This document shows, piece after piece, positions 12,370-26,399 of a stretch of DNA of 64,000 nucleotides. The first letter of the stretch is position 1. The number at the start of each line of letters is the position of its first letter. Source of the stretch: Epiperipatus broadwayi (Eukaryota; Onychophora; Udeonychophora; Euonychophora; Peripatidae); contig JAQFVV010012396.1 in assembly GCA_028023455.1 (NCBI GenBank), positions 24,759,330 to 24,823,329 of the forward strand, given 5' to 3'. Position numbers and translations under genes: made by a program. The notes under the pieces were generated by a model that did no database searches, was not told the DNA's origin, and saw only the letters and a program-made list of their open reading frames with translations.

Positions 12370-12506
12370 AATGTAATATTGTGGCAACCGACTTATGACC
12401 AATAAATAATATAAAATTATGATCTTTTAATTTTTTTTTTTAATGTAATATTGTGGCAACCTACTTATGACCAATAAATAATATAAAATTATGATCTTTC
12501 AATTTT
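12370..12506 (+). repeat. Tandem duplication of about 73 bp
   Basis: The block TGTAATATTGTGGCAACC through ATTATGATCTTT occurs twice in direct order, at about 12371-12428 and 12444-12501, separated by a T-rich linker. It differs at very few positions, so the duplication is recent. Confidence 0.75.
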
Positions 12507-15500
12507 AACATACCAATAGATTCTTCAAATTATTATAACACTTTTATGTTTACCTTTTTGTGCAAAAACTATATGTCTGTTTTAATTATAAATGTATCGT
12601 GATATCATGCATCCATGTGGAGAAATAACAACGAGGACACAAAACTTTAAAATAAATTTACAACAAAGTTTATTAATAACATAAACAAATAACAATATTT
12701 TACATTATGTACATTGGATATCCTTTGCTCTCCTATCTCAAAATTATTTTACTAGTTTATAAAAATGAAAATCAAACTTCTATTTATTTTTCCTAGTTAA
12801 CTCTTATCTTTTAAATGCTTAAGAAAATACAGTATTATTATTATTGGATTTCTTATTATGGTTAGCTTGTTACAAAATACATTTCTCATATGATTATCAT
12901 TAACACTTTGTATCCCTACTATTATTAAAATTATATTTTTACAAAATTTACATTCGTATTAAAAATTCCACAAAACAATAAAATTCTAGTTTTATATTGG
13001 TTGTATGGAATCCTACAAATTCAAAACATTCTTATACATTCAGTATTAAGTCTTATTGTTCATTATCCGATGTTTATTAATCCTAATATACTCATTCAAG
13101 CCTTACTTCGGATGATAATTACAACTATTAACATACCATGCACAAATATATGTTTATTACACATTATTGAATTATTTTCTTAATAAATATGCAATATTTA
13201 TTTTCTAAATATTATTTAAAACATTCAAATTTTATTATCACTTTTAAAAAAAAACTTTGTTTAGATTTCTCTTGTTTAAAATCTTATATTCATTTCCGAA
13301 TTAATTTTAAACTGTATTATATGATTCTTTCTCTCTTTATGATATTTTGGACTTTCAATTTTAAAATTACACAATTCTAAACATTCCAGTAAATAAACTA
13401 TTCTTACATAAACGATAACATATCTTCAATTCTATTTTATTCATTATTTCTTTGAAAATATCTCTCTGACGATGCAGATTCACGAAACAAGGATAGCGAA
13501 GATAGATGCATAGGATCAAAATATAACTAGAATATTACTCATCATAAACCTTGACAATAATGGCACAGTGAATTTAAAAGACACTATAGAGGAGTGACCT
13601 TTACCTGTCTACCAACCTCTATTATAGGAGTGATGCTAAAGCTATTTCTTCAGCTTTATTATAACATCAAAAAGTTTAAAAGATATGCAAAAACACTGTC
13701 CAAACTATATGTGTTCAGTCATAGGACTTAGTTAACTATACTGAAACCACACAAACTAAATATGATCCAAATACTTTATTTTTCTATTTCTTAACAAAAA
13801 CATCATCTTGGTTTCCTCTCCACTAGTACTACCAAGTCACTATCCGATCTTATTTCTCAAGATCTTTCTATACAGTACATCGACAAATTCCTATCTGCAT
13901 TTCTAACAATAATAAAATTCATTTATTTCAAAACTATTCCACTGTTCTATAAGAAAATCTTTTTACTACTTTCCTCGTATATTTTATCATATACAAACTA
14001 TTTTAAAATATCGGAATACTTTACAACCTGAAAGTTCAAAAGAATCACACAATTGTTCTGTCGAATTACATTATTAATATACTTTAAATAACTTATTGCA
14101 TGCATATTCAGAATTACTCCTATCTCATAATATGTCAAAATGTTGTATATAATGTGTACATATAATTTAAACTTTCACACATCATTCTTAATCAATAGAT
14201 GATCTAAAAAAAATACATTATGCATTATGAATAAATATCAAAATTACCAAAACGATCTTTATCTTCTCGATCGCGTTCTGTAGGCTTCACCATCCCATTG
14301 ATTCTTGTAGATATAAAACTTCCATACATACACTTTATTTTTAAAACAATATTATTATCATTCTATTAAGCTATTATATTTAATTTTTTAATATTACTAA
14401 ATTTATGTTTATATGTTTTCCCTAATCTCACATAACATTTTATATTTTAAATATAATCAGTAAAAAATATTTAAAATTATATTTACGGTACTTCTTCATC
14501 AAACTTTCTTGAACCGTTCATATTAAAGCTAAAAAAAAATATATTATTTCTTTTCAGTCACTTAGTGTTCTATTTTAAGGTAAAGCAATTAGTGCTCTGT
14601 TTAATAAATATTCCTAGACAAACAATCCTTGGTTTTATAATATTTAATACTATTATTAATTCTTGATATCCTCTTCTGATATTGTCTGCTAGTATTTTCC
14701 CGCGCGACTTTTACGATGCATCTTCTAGGTACTTTTATTCATATATTCAGTAAATTTTCTGTTTTCCATGGATCCATTTTCACTAAGTAATTTAATTTTA
14801 TATTTTTTTTAAATCAAGCATTTCCTCCATTGAATACGTTATAATACTTTTTAATTCCTCTCAGAGAAAGTTTTTTTTTCTGTTCTTTTCCATAAGACAC
14901 ATAATAGCACTTTCCTATTATTCTATTACTTTTTTTCTTTCTTTGAAAATTCTGATACTATATTTTTATAATGTTTCTTTTAAAAGATAAACACTCTTTC
15001 TTCATTATACATTTACATAATTTTTCTTTATAATAAAAACGCATATTAAATATTTCCATAGAGAAGAATAAAATAACTTCAAAATAGCCTTATAAATTTG
15101 TGCGTCATAATTTTTTCCTGACGGCAAGTAACTTCTCTTTTAAGTTTTCATATAGCATCCCAATTATATTTCTCTGAGTTATAATAATAAGTTTCTGGTT
15201 GAGCATAAATAAAGCTGTATTACGGCACTTTCCAAATATTTTTTCCATAACAATATTTTTAGGTATTTTTCCCTGTACTTCCATTTTACTGTAAGGTTTT
15301 TGGTTAAACTCGAATAAAATATCCTGGTAAGATAACTTTTAAAATTAGCAATCCATGTAGAGGCAGTCAAAATATATTATATGTTACAAAAGAATTTTTA
15401 AAATAAATACAAAATTTTAAATTTATATCACTTTTCTAGCTACGGTGTTATCAGCTAAAAAAATATGTTACTTTCTCTTTCACTTACACATTCCTTCTCC

Positions 15501-16439
15501 TCCTGCTCAGTCTAATTCTTATATTTTTGTCTGCTAAATTACCTCCGTTGATTGGTTAATAACTTTCTTTTAGCGCGAACAAATTTACACATTTTAGTTT
15601 TATAATAGACTAGACTTTTAAAATAAGGAATTGATGACGTAATGTCTCAAATATTATTTAGACTAGTATTTTTAAATTCAATTATAGTTTTATCAAAATT
15701 ATTTAAACTTTAAAAACAATTATTAAAATAACATTTAATACTTCAACTTTTTCTTTAAGGATCGATGGCAATTATATTTAGTTTTAAATTCACAAACTTT
15801 ATTATTATTTTAACAAGCGTGTGTGAAGGTGTATAATATACAGTCACATGTTTACTAACTTTATCAAATGATTTTTTATTTACGTCTCGGTCTAAATTAC
15901 CAAAACTGATATATTTTATAAAAAATTTGGAAAATAATTTAAACTTGTAGAACTAAATATAATTCTCACCATCCTAAAGTTTAATTTAAAATATACTCTA
16001 TTAGTTTTGACTATTAAATATAATTATAACACTACATCTAGCATTTATTTAATTTATTAGTTTTAAAATATTATACTCGAATTATTAATATACTTTTAAA
16101 CTATTTATAGCTGTATTATTTTATATGGCCAGCTTTTACAACCATAAGCAAGGATATAATTAAGCTTTATTTAACTGTTTTCTTTTAAAATAATCTATTA
16201 CACTTTTATATACCAGGTATTTTCAGCTTAAAATTGTACTATAAAATCTAATTATCCTACTATTATTTATATATCATACAAATATAACTTAAAATTTAAA
16301 ATTTTTTAGTAATTGACCTTTCTACCTTATTATGACCTATAGATAAGGGCACAATATATATATATATACATATATTTTGGATTGTTAACAAACTAGTATA
16401 TATTTTTTAATTTTGTTTCAAGCAACATGCATTTCAAAC
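12507..16439. other. AT-rich intergenic sequence
   Basis: No gene is supported. Two adjacent 60-codon open frames at 13001-13183 and 13189-13380 are hydrophobic and low-complexity with no domain. They are what AT-rich DNA gives by chance. Confidence 0.5.
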
Positions 16440-16639
16440 AACAACTTGTCCAAATATGATATCGCAAAGCTCAGCAATGAGTGGGGAGGGGAGAGAATGG
16501 TCTAATTAATTTTGATTGTGAAAAAAGTACTTTTTTTTTGCTTCTAAAATACTTTTTTTTAAAATCCTATTTCTGGTATTATTTTAATATCAAAACATTA
16601 AAAAAAACTTGTATTAATGATTTTTTTTTGATTGGAAAC

Positions 16640-17345
16640 AAAGTAGTATTTTTGACAACTTGTCAAAGATGGCATCAAAATGAACAGTGATAGGGTATCA
16701 GGGAAAGAGAATATGTCAGTATGTATTGCTAGAATGTGTAGGGGGATTCCAATGGTTTTGCTGATCCAAAGGATCAACCAAAAGATGCACTAGTCTAAGC
16801 AAACCAATCTTACAATTTCAAAAAAAAATGAGTTGCAACTCAGACATTTGATTTGTCTCACATCTGTTCTCATACAAACATGACTTTTCCCATGAGTTAT
16901 GTGAAATCGTTCTTGGGCATACTTTTTCAAATTTGTTTTCACCTTCCAATCTGTGTTGGGAAGTGTAGCACCAGGCTTATAATTATTAGTATGTAATACT
17001 ATGTCAGGTAGGGTATATTATCATTAGTTGGAATGAAGATTTTAAGAGTTAATGCCAGTTGAATTTCCAGACACCCTCATATGATGCGGTAGCAATCTGG
17101 AAAATGTGCGTATTTGCATAAATTGTTGCAAAGCACATAGTGGGACAGGCCATCATATTTGTGTGCAACACTATCTTAGGTGGCTTGCAATGGCTAATCT
17201 GAACAGAACTGTTTGATTAGACATAAGTCGGGCTACATAAATGACATTTTTATGTGTTTTTCTACATTAACAATGCCATCAAGCAGCTTGTATTGGCTAA
17301 ACAACTAGTACCAATAATTTTTTCTGCCATGATGAAAAGTGGTAA
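16640..17345 (-). repeat. Decayed transposon relic, possibly Merlin-related
   Basis: On the minus strand at about 17315-17245, the sequence around TTTAGCCAATACAAGCTGCT and GATGGCATTGTTAATG closely resembles the + strand at 11547-11600, which lies just downstream of the Merlin-like coding fragment. A second, weaker match occurs near 17210-17160. The stretch is less AT-rich than its surroundings. No transposase motif can be read here, so the assignment rests on this shared segment only. Confidence 0.35.
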
Positions 17346-17589
17346 TAAAAGTCTTATAATTTATATTTCTTTATTGCTGTGAATTTTTTGTTTTGTTTAT
17401 TAGCATTTTTGTGGAAAATTTTGACACACTTTACAATCACATGTCTACTGGGGGGGGGGGGATTTTCAGTTCAGGTCTACATTTTATGTGGTAAAATTAA
17501 ATTTTAATTTTGCTGTTTGAACACAATCAATTCCTATTATTTATTACAGGTTAAGTAGTGTATTATTTCTTCATTGGCTAGATATATTG

Positions 17590-17815
17590 CTAGAAGAAAT
17601 GATAATAGATGGACAGTTGAAATCTTAAACTGGATTCCAAGATTGTAAAAGACTCAGAAAGAGACCACATGTGACATGGATAGATGAAATAAGAAAGTGT
17701 GCAGGGGTGATATGCAAATAAGAGAAGCTAAAGATTGGAGATGGATTGAACTTGGAGAGACATTTATCCTGCAGTGGATTGATAATGGTTGATGATGATG
17801 ATAATGATGAAGTAG
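17590..17815 (+). pseudogene. RTE-type LINE ORF2, C-terminal end and 3' tail
   Basis: On + one reads DNRWTVEILNWIP, then TWIDEIRK-like and REAKDWRWIELGETFILQW blocks, interrupted by stops. RTE-clade ORF2 proteins end with RWxxxILxWxP, a GRPxxRWxDEI block and AxDRxxWRxLxEAFxxQW, so order and spacing fit. It is followed by a TGATGATGATGATAATGATGA tail, typical of RTE 3' ends. The element is 5'-truncated. The same 3' end recurs on + at 36190 and on - at 26400, 33310 and 36790. Confidence 0.7.
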
Positions 17816-18111
17816 TGTATGTGGATATTTAATGTGTTTTTGTAAATAATATTTTTAAAAAATCATAATTTAGAGATTGTTTTGTCCTTATGTAAAGTAA
17901 CATTTGAAAATAGTGTAATGTCATCTTTTATTTAATACATTTTCAGGGCCCAAGAAAATGTAATTTTTATGATAACAAATTTTTGGTTTGAAATATTGTT
18001 TTTAATTACTCATTTCTTTTTCAAAATCATACATATGTTTACTTTTTTATAGTTTTATTTGTGTGCGAACATATTATTTTTTTAGTCCTGCATTATGGTA
18101 TGAGACACGCT

Positions 18112-18312
18112 CCATCTTTTCTTATTCATGACAACCTGCTAATAACTTTGTAATTCTTGTGAAAATATCATATACTAGATCCATGTATATGTTACCTTTT
18201 TATAAATCTTGTGAAAAATATCATGTACAAGATCTGTGTACACATTATTTTGGTCAGATCACAAGATTGTAAAGTTATCAGGAGATTGATATGAATGTGA
18301 AAAGGTGCAGTA
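18112..18312. repeat. Foldback repeat
   Basis: AATAACTTTGTAATTCTTGTG near 18140 recurs inverted as CACAAGATTGTAAAGTTATC near 18260. In between, a unit of about 52 bp (CTTGTGAAAATATCAT and so on) occurs twice in tandem. No terminal duplication is seen. Confidence 0.5.
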
Positions 18313-18845
18313 TGTCTAATACTAAGTTCCAAATGTATTATAACTTAACTACTCTTTAGTACATATTTTAAATATTAAGAGCATTTGTATTTTGTAAGAG
18401 TGATTTGACAGTGCTCCTTTGTATAAATTTTATTAAATGTTAATTTGCATATTTACAATGCAAATTAATCCCTATGGCTCTTTTTATTATAGCATATATC
18501 ATAAATTAGTACACTGAGCTTAGCATTTTTCATCATATTGTTTGAGTTAAATCATGTTATCTGGCTGATTATGACTTTTTTATTAGTTCTTGGTAGAGTA
18601 ATTACACTTTTGATTTGTTATAGGTTATAATATATATATATATATATTGAACCGGATTGATTTCTGATTAAGTTGTTTTATTACTAAAATTTAAAAAAGG
18701 AAAGCCAACTTAATTTTCATTAAATGTTGTTAAAATGTTTTTATCATTATTAAAAAAAAAGCATACGGGTATTGTTTATATTTAAAATAGTTTACTTTCA
18801 CTACTTTGTTTATAAAATTGATTTAATAAATATTTTACTTTCTCC

Positions 18846-18878
18846 GCCTGTTTTAATCAATTTGATTAAAAACAGGCA
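18846..18878. repeat. Short perfect-arm palindrome
   Basis: GCCTGTTTTAATCAA and its near complement face each other around a tiny loop. It could form a hairpin. There is no sign that it is a terminator or regulatory site. Confidence 0.4.
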
Positions 18879-18949
18879 AGCTTGCTAATTATATATTCCT
18901 GTTGTTTTTATTTCAGTCATTTTAAAAGTTAATTCTAAAAAAAGGTGGA

Positions 18950-20830
18950 GGCTTAATTGTATTGTTTTTGTTTCAATAATCCCTGTATGGATTTCTTAAA
19001 TTAGATTGAGCAGGAAATTAATATTTGCCTTGCCTGAGATCTAGAATTAGAGACTAATGAAAGTTTTTCGCAGGAAATGTAGTGAGGCAAGGATAGACCG
19101 CCAATTTTTAGATAGAAAAGATTGAGTATAGAAAAGGACACTTGGATTATTGCCTGCTGAGAGTCACACCATTTTGGATAGCAATTCAGACATTTAATTC
19201 CTGCTAAAAACTTAAACCATTATCGACAAACTTCGTTAATGTGCAAGATGTCAAAATGTACCACTATGAATTTTGCCATCATTAGAATGTCTTGCTAATT
19301 TAAACAAAGGACAGACCCACACCTGCCAGATCTCCTTCAGTCATGCCATGAGCCTCTAAAATAAACACTGCCTCTACCTTGCCGCTGTCAAAGGACCTGA
19401 AAATGAACTAAGGATAAACGTGCGCACTCTATGCGAACTGTGCTTTATCATAAGATGAAATTTTTTGTTATTCTTTCCAAGGTAAATTTCTTTTTGTTGA
19501 ATCTCTGCTCAATCTAATATACCTGTAATCTAAATTAATATTTAACTTCATATTGATTAGCTATATTTATTCTCTTTTACTTTGCCGTGTGACTTGGAAT
19601 CTTAGTTTTAAGATTTCAAGTTTGCTTTCAGTTGTTGTTTATTGGAGAGTGACGTGTGAGTTTTGCTATTTATGCCTTCTTTTACTAAATGCTTTGGCAG
19701 TCACATATATTTTGCAAGCTTACCTGTAATTATTTTAGTAGCCCAAATTAATTTTAAATACTGTGTTTGTGCTTTTGCAAATCACCAAATCTTTTGGCTG
19801 GTGACTTTATTTTCATAGTCTTCATTTCTTATCTCTCTGAAAGCGGAAACTATAATTGTTTTTGCTTTGTAATTTTATAAATCACCAACAGGAAGATAAT
19901 ATGTATCCCATTTGTAAATTACAGGTGAGAGAGACTTTCGCTGCTAAGGCATTTATAGCTTTCATATTTTCGTACTCCTGTGCACTCTCCAATAGATTTA
20001 TTTTGTATTTATGTGTATAGGTTAAAATTTATCAGATCGTGTACTCAGAACTTGTGTCATAAATTTATTTTTTATTATAATTATTGGTAATTCATTTCTT
20101 TAAATGCTGAGGCAGACATAACTGATTTTCTTTTGATTTACTTGTCTCCTATTGAGATCATTATTTCTTAGATTAGTTTTGCCAGTCGTTTGGGAGTTGT
20201 CAGTTTTATTTTTTTGTTTTCCATTCATTCTAAAGCATATTTGTCATGGTTCTTGAGGTAAATCAATCATCTTTGCTTTGACCGTAGTTTTAAGATGCAG
20301 CTTCTAGTGGTATATGACATTTTGGGTCCCGATACATTTGTTTGGGGTCTAGAAAAGCTCCCTGGTGCTGGTTTCATTGATTTATTTCAAGAACGTCTTG
20401 TTTTCGTACCTGTGAATAAGAAAACCAACATTTAGGTGACTTCTCTTCTGCTGAATGAAAGTGCTTCTTCCCTGTAGAATTTGTTATTAGAGAGTCAGTA
20501 AGTCTGCTGAAGCAATGTGTTTAGTCTTTCTAGTACACGCCTGAGATAACTCTATTGATTTTCATGTAAACTTTTCTTATAAGTTATTTTGCTTTTAAAT
20601 AAAAGTTTAAAATTTTTTTAACTTAATTTGGCTGACTTTTGTCTTTGTGCTTTGATTTCTCAACTGTCTAAACAATATTTAAGATATCTTGTTTCTCCCT
20701 GAATTTAGTCCGGCACATTTTGGCTCGCATATCCTGTCCACCCTTAAAATAAATGTCTAGTTCCTATTTCGGACTAATGGCGCCCTCATGGTCAGTATAT
20801 GCGAATCTTAAAGATCTTTCATCCGTCACA
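18950..20830. other. GC-richer island without open frames
   Basis: This stretch is visibly less AT-rich than its flanks and lies between two (AT)n runs (about 18630-18645 and 20831-20850). I can read no protein domain. Near the right end are AATAAA (about 20600) and TGGCGCCCTCATGG (about 20777), which could be read as a polyadenylation signal and a primer-binding site of an LTR element. No second LTR or pol domain is present, so that is speculation. It could also be a non-coding exon or an unknown transposon. Confidence 0.3.
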
Positions 20831-20850
20831 ATATATATATATATATATAT

Positions 20851-23800
20851 GATTTTAAACTATTGTTTTGGAAGATTCTGTGTAGTAAAAATTAAATAGC
20901 TAAATAATTGATGTTTCTGTACAATAACAAATACATTCCTCAGAAATCTTTTTTTTTTTCAAATCATAATTAAATTACTAATTTTTTTCTTTTGGTATTA
21001 TTTTTTCATGCTTAAATTCTACTGGGTGAGAAGTTTTAAAACATATTTTATCTTCCAATAGCTTTTCCAAATATTGTTTTTTTCCATCAATTCATAGTTT
21101 CCTTTTATGCTGTTGCATGTCTCAAAAATCTTTATAGCTTTCCTTAACAATCTGAGATCATATTGTTTTGATTAGTATAGGTTTTATTAAAATTGACACC
21201 ATGGTTAATTAATTTTATGTGTGAATAAATGGCTGATGAATTGGATTTTTTTTCTTACTGCCAAAATGTGTAGTTTCTGCCTTATATTTATTCTACAATT
21301 GATCTGTCTAATGTATAAATGGGAACAAATTTATATTCCCCATGCCACTCCAAAAAAAAAAAAAAAATTATCCTTTGGGCATAAAAATATTTCATTATTT
21401 TTTTTTAAAAAGTGCACCAAATTGTGTAGATATTATTTTGATTTATAAGTTACTCATTTTATATACAGCAGAACTGCGTAATTTCTGAATTATCAACATA
21501 CTTTTTCATATCATTTGAAAATGTTCTATTAATAATTCTGTGGTCAAAACCATTATAAAGACACGTTTCTAGCTGCAGAAATATTCTGGAGAAAATTGCT
21601 GTCATCAATAAGTCCCAGAGTTCTATATAACCATGTATTTGCTGTCAAAAATTTGTGCTGGATAGTGATGAGAAAAAAAAATGTAGATAATTCCAGTGTG
21701 AATGTTGCTTTCTATATTTACCACATGATAAAAACATTCTTTTTTCATTCAATTAAAACTTACAAGAATAGAAGATGGTTATTATTTTCTATAATCATAA
21801 TAAATTTGATATTATTGTGAAACGAATTTAAGAAATTAAAAAAGTCACTAAGCGTATGCTTAACAAGAGGCAAATAATATTCAGTCATTGATCAGACCAA
21901 AATATTAAAAACTGATAACTTATTTTCATAGTTATTAGTAAAATCCTATTGATCAGCTATTTATTCACACATAAAATTAACTAACCATGAGATCAATTTC
22001 ATTAAAACACTTGTTCTGAGAAAATATGAACAATATAACCAGAGACTACTAAGAGAAAATGCAGATATTTTTAAAAAACCGAAAAGCATGAATGAGAAAT
22101 GTGAAATGAAGAAAATAAACTATATTTGAAAAAAGCTATTGGAAAATAAAATATGTTTTAAAACTTCTCAAGCAATAAAATTTGAGTATGAGAAAGAAAT
22201 GATAAAAGTAACAATTTTACATGTAATATGCATTCTTATGATTCAAGAAAAAAGATTTGATGACAGCATGAATCATCAGCCATTTGAATATTTTATTTTT
22301 ACTGCACTAAATCTCCTAAAAATAACAATATGAAATTGTCATTTAACTGTGACAATATATATCTGCACATATTTGTTAATTCATATTTCAATAATTAAAA
22401 AAAATATGTAAGTTTTAATTTTAATTGTTTATTAAGGCAAATCTTCAATGTTGTCATGTATATATTACAATTATCCATTGTTTATAAGATAAATCTATTT
22501 GATAATTCTAACCACTCTTGTTAATTAACTTAAATACCATAAAATTGATTATAAGCTCTTCTCTAAAAATGAAACCTTAATATATGAGAATTTAATAAAA
22601 AGAAAATATTATTTTACCTTTTTTTTTCACCCATAAAATGACAGGGAAATATATTATATTCATATTTGGCACTCAAATATGAAATTATGGTTTATTTTGT
22701 CAAAATTTTTTATACAAGCTATTTCTTAATGTAAATTGTATTTAATTAAATTTATTCTATTCTGCAGTATATTTTAATTTTCAGTTTTAAATTTTCTTTA
22801 CGTTTCCAGAAAACATTTAGAATTGATTTTATTTTTTATTAAAAAATGCTACTTGATAGTTTAAAAATGATTGATATAAATTTTTAATTTTCAAAAATTA
22901 AACAAAGTTAGTTTTATGTATATTTACAATTTTATAAAATTATTTGGCAAGGCATTTGAAGATATATGCAGACTATTGATCAGAAATGAGTACCAGCAAA
23001 TAAATAATGAGAGTTTAAGATGTCTTAACTATTCTGGCATGACTTTTGTTAAACTAAGATATATTTTAGACATCATTTGGTATTCCAGATTCAGAAATTT
23101 ATGGTAACTTTGAAGTAATATAAAAAGACAATATTCTTTTCTTCTTTATAATTTTTTTGCCCTAGCTATCAGTACAGCAACTAACAAAATAATTTTTAAT
23201 TACAATGACCAACTTGTAACTCCCAATTATCAATTAACACACACATTCACAATTTTAAATAGCTTTGATAATAATTTGTGCAATAAATTTATATGACTGA
23301 CTTAATTAGCATAGTCATAATATATATATAAACATTTTTAAGTTTTAAAAATTATTATACTTATTTAAGAATAAAAAGTTTTGGTTGTATTAGATTGCAG
23401 ATTAAATTTTATGATCTGTGAGTAATTAATTTTGTTTGCAAAATATTTTTAATTAACTGAAGCATAATGTATGTGGCATTTTATTTCAATAAATGGTTCT
23501 ATTTTTATTTTTCCTATGTCATTTGTGAACAGAAAATGAATTTAAAATGTGATAAAAAATATTTTTTAAGTTTAAACCACTTCAGAATTTAACTACAATT
23601 TTAATTCTAAGAAGGCAAAAATTGATTTTAAAAAGATAATATGAATTAATTTAAAGTTTAAAAACATTTCAAAATACAGTTAAAATTTTATTCCATAAAC
23701 AACAAAATTTTTGACTAACAACTTCCAGAGTTATCAGAAAGTAAATAATTACCAGAGATTGAAGCTGCAACAATTCATGCACTGTTCTTGGAATTATATT

Positions 23801-25398
23801 GTAAATAAATTTACACATAATTTGATTCATTTGTTTTTTTTCTTCAACTTGTTGGATATTTATTTTTCAAAATATATTAAATATTTACATTATATCTTAA
23901 TTAAAAGAAATATAATTTTTAAGTAGAAATAGCTCAAACAAATATTGATGTGATATCAACTGGATCAATTTCTCGTCAAATCTTTCTTTTGTTTGAAATT
24001 CTATCTTTTAGCTATCATCATTTATTACACTTTAAAAATTTTTAATATTGATATTTTAGATTTAAGCCAACTGTCAATGTTTTAAGCTTAATTTTAAAGA
24101 AAATATTCAAAAAGTATAGAAATATAATAATCAATGTAATTTTATTAAAATATAAAGCAGGAAGAAAACAATGATTATCTCTATTGGTAAAAAATAATTT
24201 TCAAAGGATTCTGTCTCTGCCATATGCCTGTTACTCACTATAAACATTTATGAAGTCTTTTCCCACTAAATTAAACTGAAATATATTCTTAATATTGTTA
24301 TATGTGGAGCCTTGAGTTTGAAAATAATTTAGAGCAAAATTAAATTATTTTATATAATAACAAACTATACAAAATATATTTATAGCTATTTAAAAAAGCT
24401 ATTATAATAAATAATTTCTTATATGGAGAAATAAAAAATTATGTGTGTCTTTATTAATGTGAATATTTAAAATCTTTATAATTATAATAATCATTTTATA
24501 GTTTATATTTATTAATAAAAATATTATGAGTATAAAAGAAAATATATTTGACATAAAAAGACTTTTAAAATAGTAAAAATATATCTTTAACTCAATTACT
24601 TTCATATTCATTGAGAATCATTGGGTGTATTTGTCAGAATAAGTATGGATATTTAGTTGCTTTAGATCATGATTTTATCATTAATGAAACTTATATTAGT
24701 GTATAATTTTTTTTAATACTGTAGATTTTCTATTACTGTTTTTATTGATTTTCTAATTGAAAATCACACTATATGGTGAAACTCCTTGCATAACATTGTT
24801 TATCAAAATTGATATGGTGTTAAAAAAATTTCAAATATTTTAATAATTATAAAGCAAAGATTTTAAAGCTGAATTTGATAGATTTATTTTATATGTGCAC
24901 ATTAAGAAAAAAAAAAGTTAACTTTTTGTAACAGTGTTTAAACTAACTTCTTTGGTGATATTTCTGTTATTTTTTTCTTATTTACAAGTCACTTTTTAAA
25001 TACTTATAAAATGTAAATATATATTTTTTTAGAATATTATTTGTTTATAAATTAAACTAAAAAGAAATGAAGCCCAATTTATTTTTGTTTTAGTATAAAA
25101 TAAAGATTTTAACAGAAGTAAAAGATTGAGCATTTTCAAAAACTTACCATCAAACAAAAATGAGACATTAATCTTATATCAAATTTATAATAATATTTCT
25201 GTTTCTCCTCAACAAAAAATGAGTGTTATTTTTTAATGAATAAAAATATGCATATAATTTTGACAGCAATCTTAAAATTACTTTTTACATATTTATGTTA
25301 AAAAAAATGCTATACATATTTTGTAATCAACGTTTTATTTAATGATTCTCAAATTATGATTACAACTATAAAAACAAACAAGATGAAAAGAAATTCAA
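20851..25398. other. AT-rich intergenic sequence
   Basis: Over 4.5 kb without a supported gene or named repeat. The open frames of 60-75 codons in it are low-complexity, with no domain, codon bias or splice context. Confidence 0.5.
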
Positions 25399-25643
25399 AA
25401 TAGTTCTCTTATTTTTTTGTCTGAAGTTTTGTAATGATGTATTGTCTATTTGTGTGTTATTACTATCAAGTTGTTTGTATTTGAAAAGTTTAAATAAAGT
25501 TTAAAATTTTCTATACATTCAACATTCACACATGTGTCATAGCATCAACCAGGAAGTGAACCCGCCAACCCGGGATAACTGCCTGCAAAGCAGCTGTCTT
25601 CGACCTCTCAACCACCAATGCTTGACAATAGTTCTCTTATTTT
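25399..25643 (-). mobile_element. tRNA-derived SINE with Penelope-like tail and 17-bp target duplication
   Basis: AATAGTTCTCTTATTTT occurs on both sides (25399-25415 and 25627-25643), flanking an insert of 211 bp. On the minus strand the insert starts with a tRNA-like head: A-box-like GTGGTTGAGAGGTCGAAG, anticodon arm GCTGC/GCAGT with loop TTTGCAG, and B-box-like GGGTTCACTTCC. GATGCTATGACACATG follows. It then continues with about 86 bp (25525-25440) nearly identical to the terminal region of the Penelope-like element at 51120-51205. It ends with a short A-rich tail. Head family as at 4738. The long target duplication indicates reverse-transcription-based insertion. Confidence 0.75.
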
Positions 25644-26399
25644 ATAATGAAAATTGATATATAGTGCAAACACATCCATATATATATATATTTAATAATC
25701 AGAACTCACAAAAAGATTTAGTTGTAAAATTATGATTTATAAAACAAAAACTAGAAATAGAATTTTACTTTAAAATATACAAATTAAAGGAAAAGATGTG
25801 GATTTGCAAGATTAAATACTACAAACAAATTCATGAAGGAGCATCAATTGTTTAAACAAATATTTGTGCCCCTAAAATTTTGGAACAATTGTGTATCTGA
25901 TTAACTTGAATGCATTTCTAAGAAGTGTTTGAATAGAATTTTATCTCAAAATTCATTATAATTGTTCAAACATTATTTTAAAAATTAAATAAGTACATTT
26001 AGAGGTCTTATTGGTAATAACAAATCACTTGATTACTAATGAGCACAAAATTATAGAGAGCTGTTCTACCTCACTGATAAATTTATGTAATAAAAACACA
26101 ATTAATATAATAATAATTAAATGGTTTATTGTTCAGGAGATTATAAAAAGTTTAAACATCAGAAGTAATAAAACTGGCTATGATCCATAGACACCGAGTT
26201 CCAGATGATGCCATTCTTCTGCATACCAAATCATGCAGATCAAAATATAATTGATTAAAGAGAATCAATGAAATCAATTTATGAAAAGTAAAAGTAAATG
26301 CATTCATTCAAAAATCAATGTAATTTCATCAGTGATGAAGCCAATATTGATAGGAAACTAATATGTCAGTGTAGTTTATTACATAATTAAAATAACATC
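25644..26399. other. AT-rich intergenic sequence
   Basis: I see nothing supported apart from a short TA run at about 25679. Confidence 0.5.

Noticed and set aside
20777-20795. LTR primer-binding site (TGGCGCC)
   Set aside because: No LTR pair, no pol domain and no downstream gag frame.
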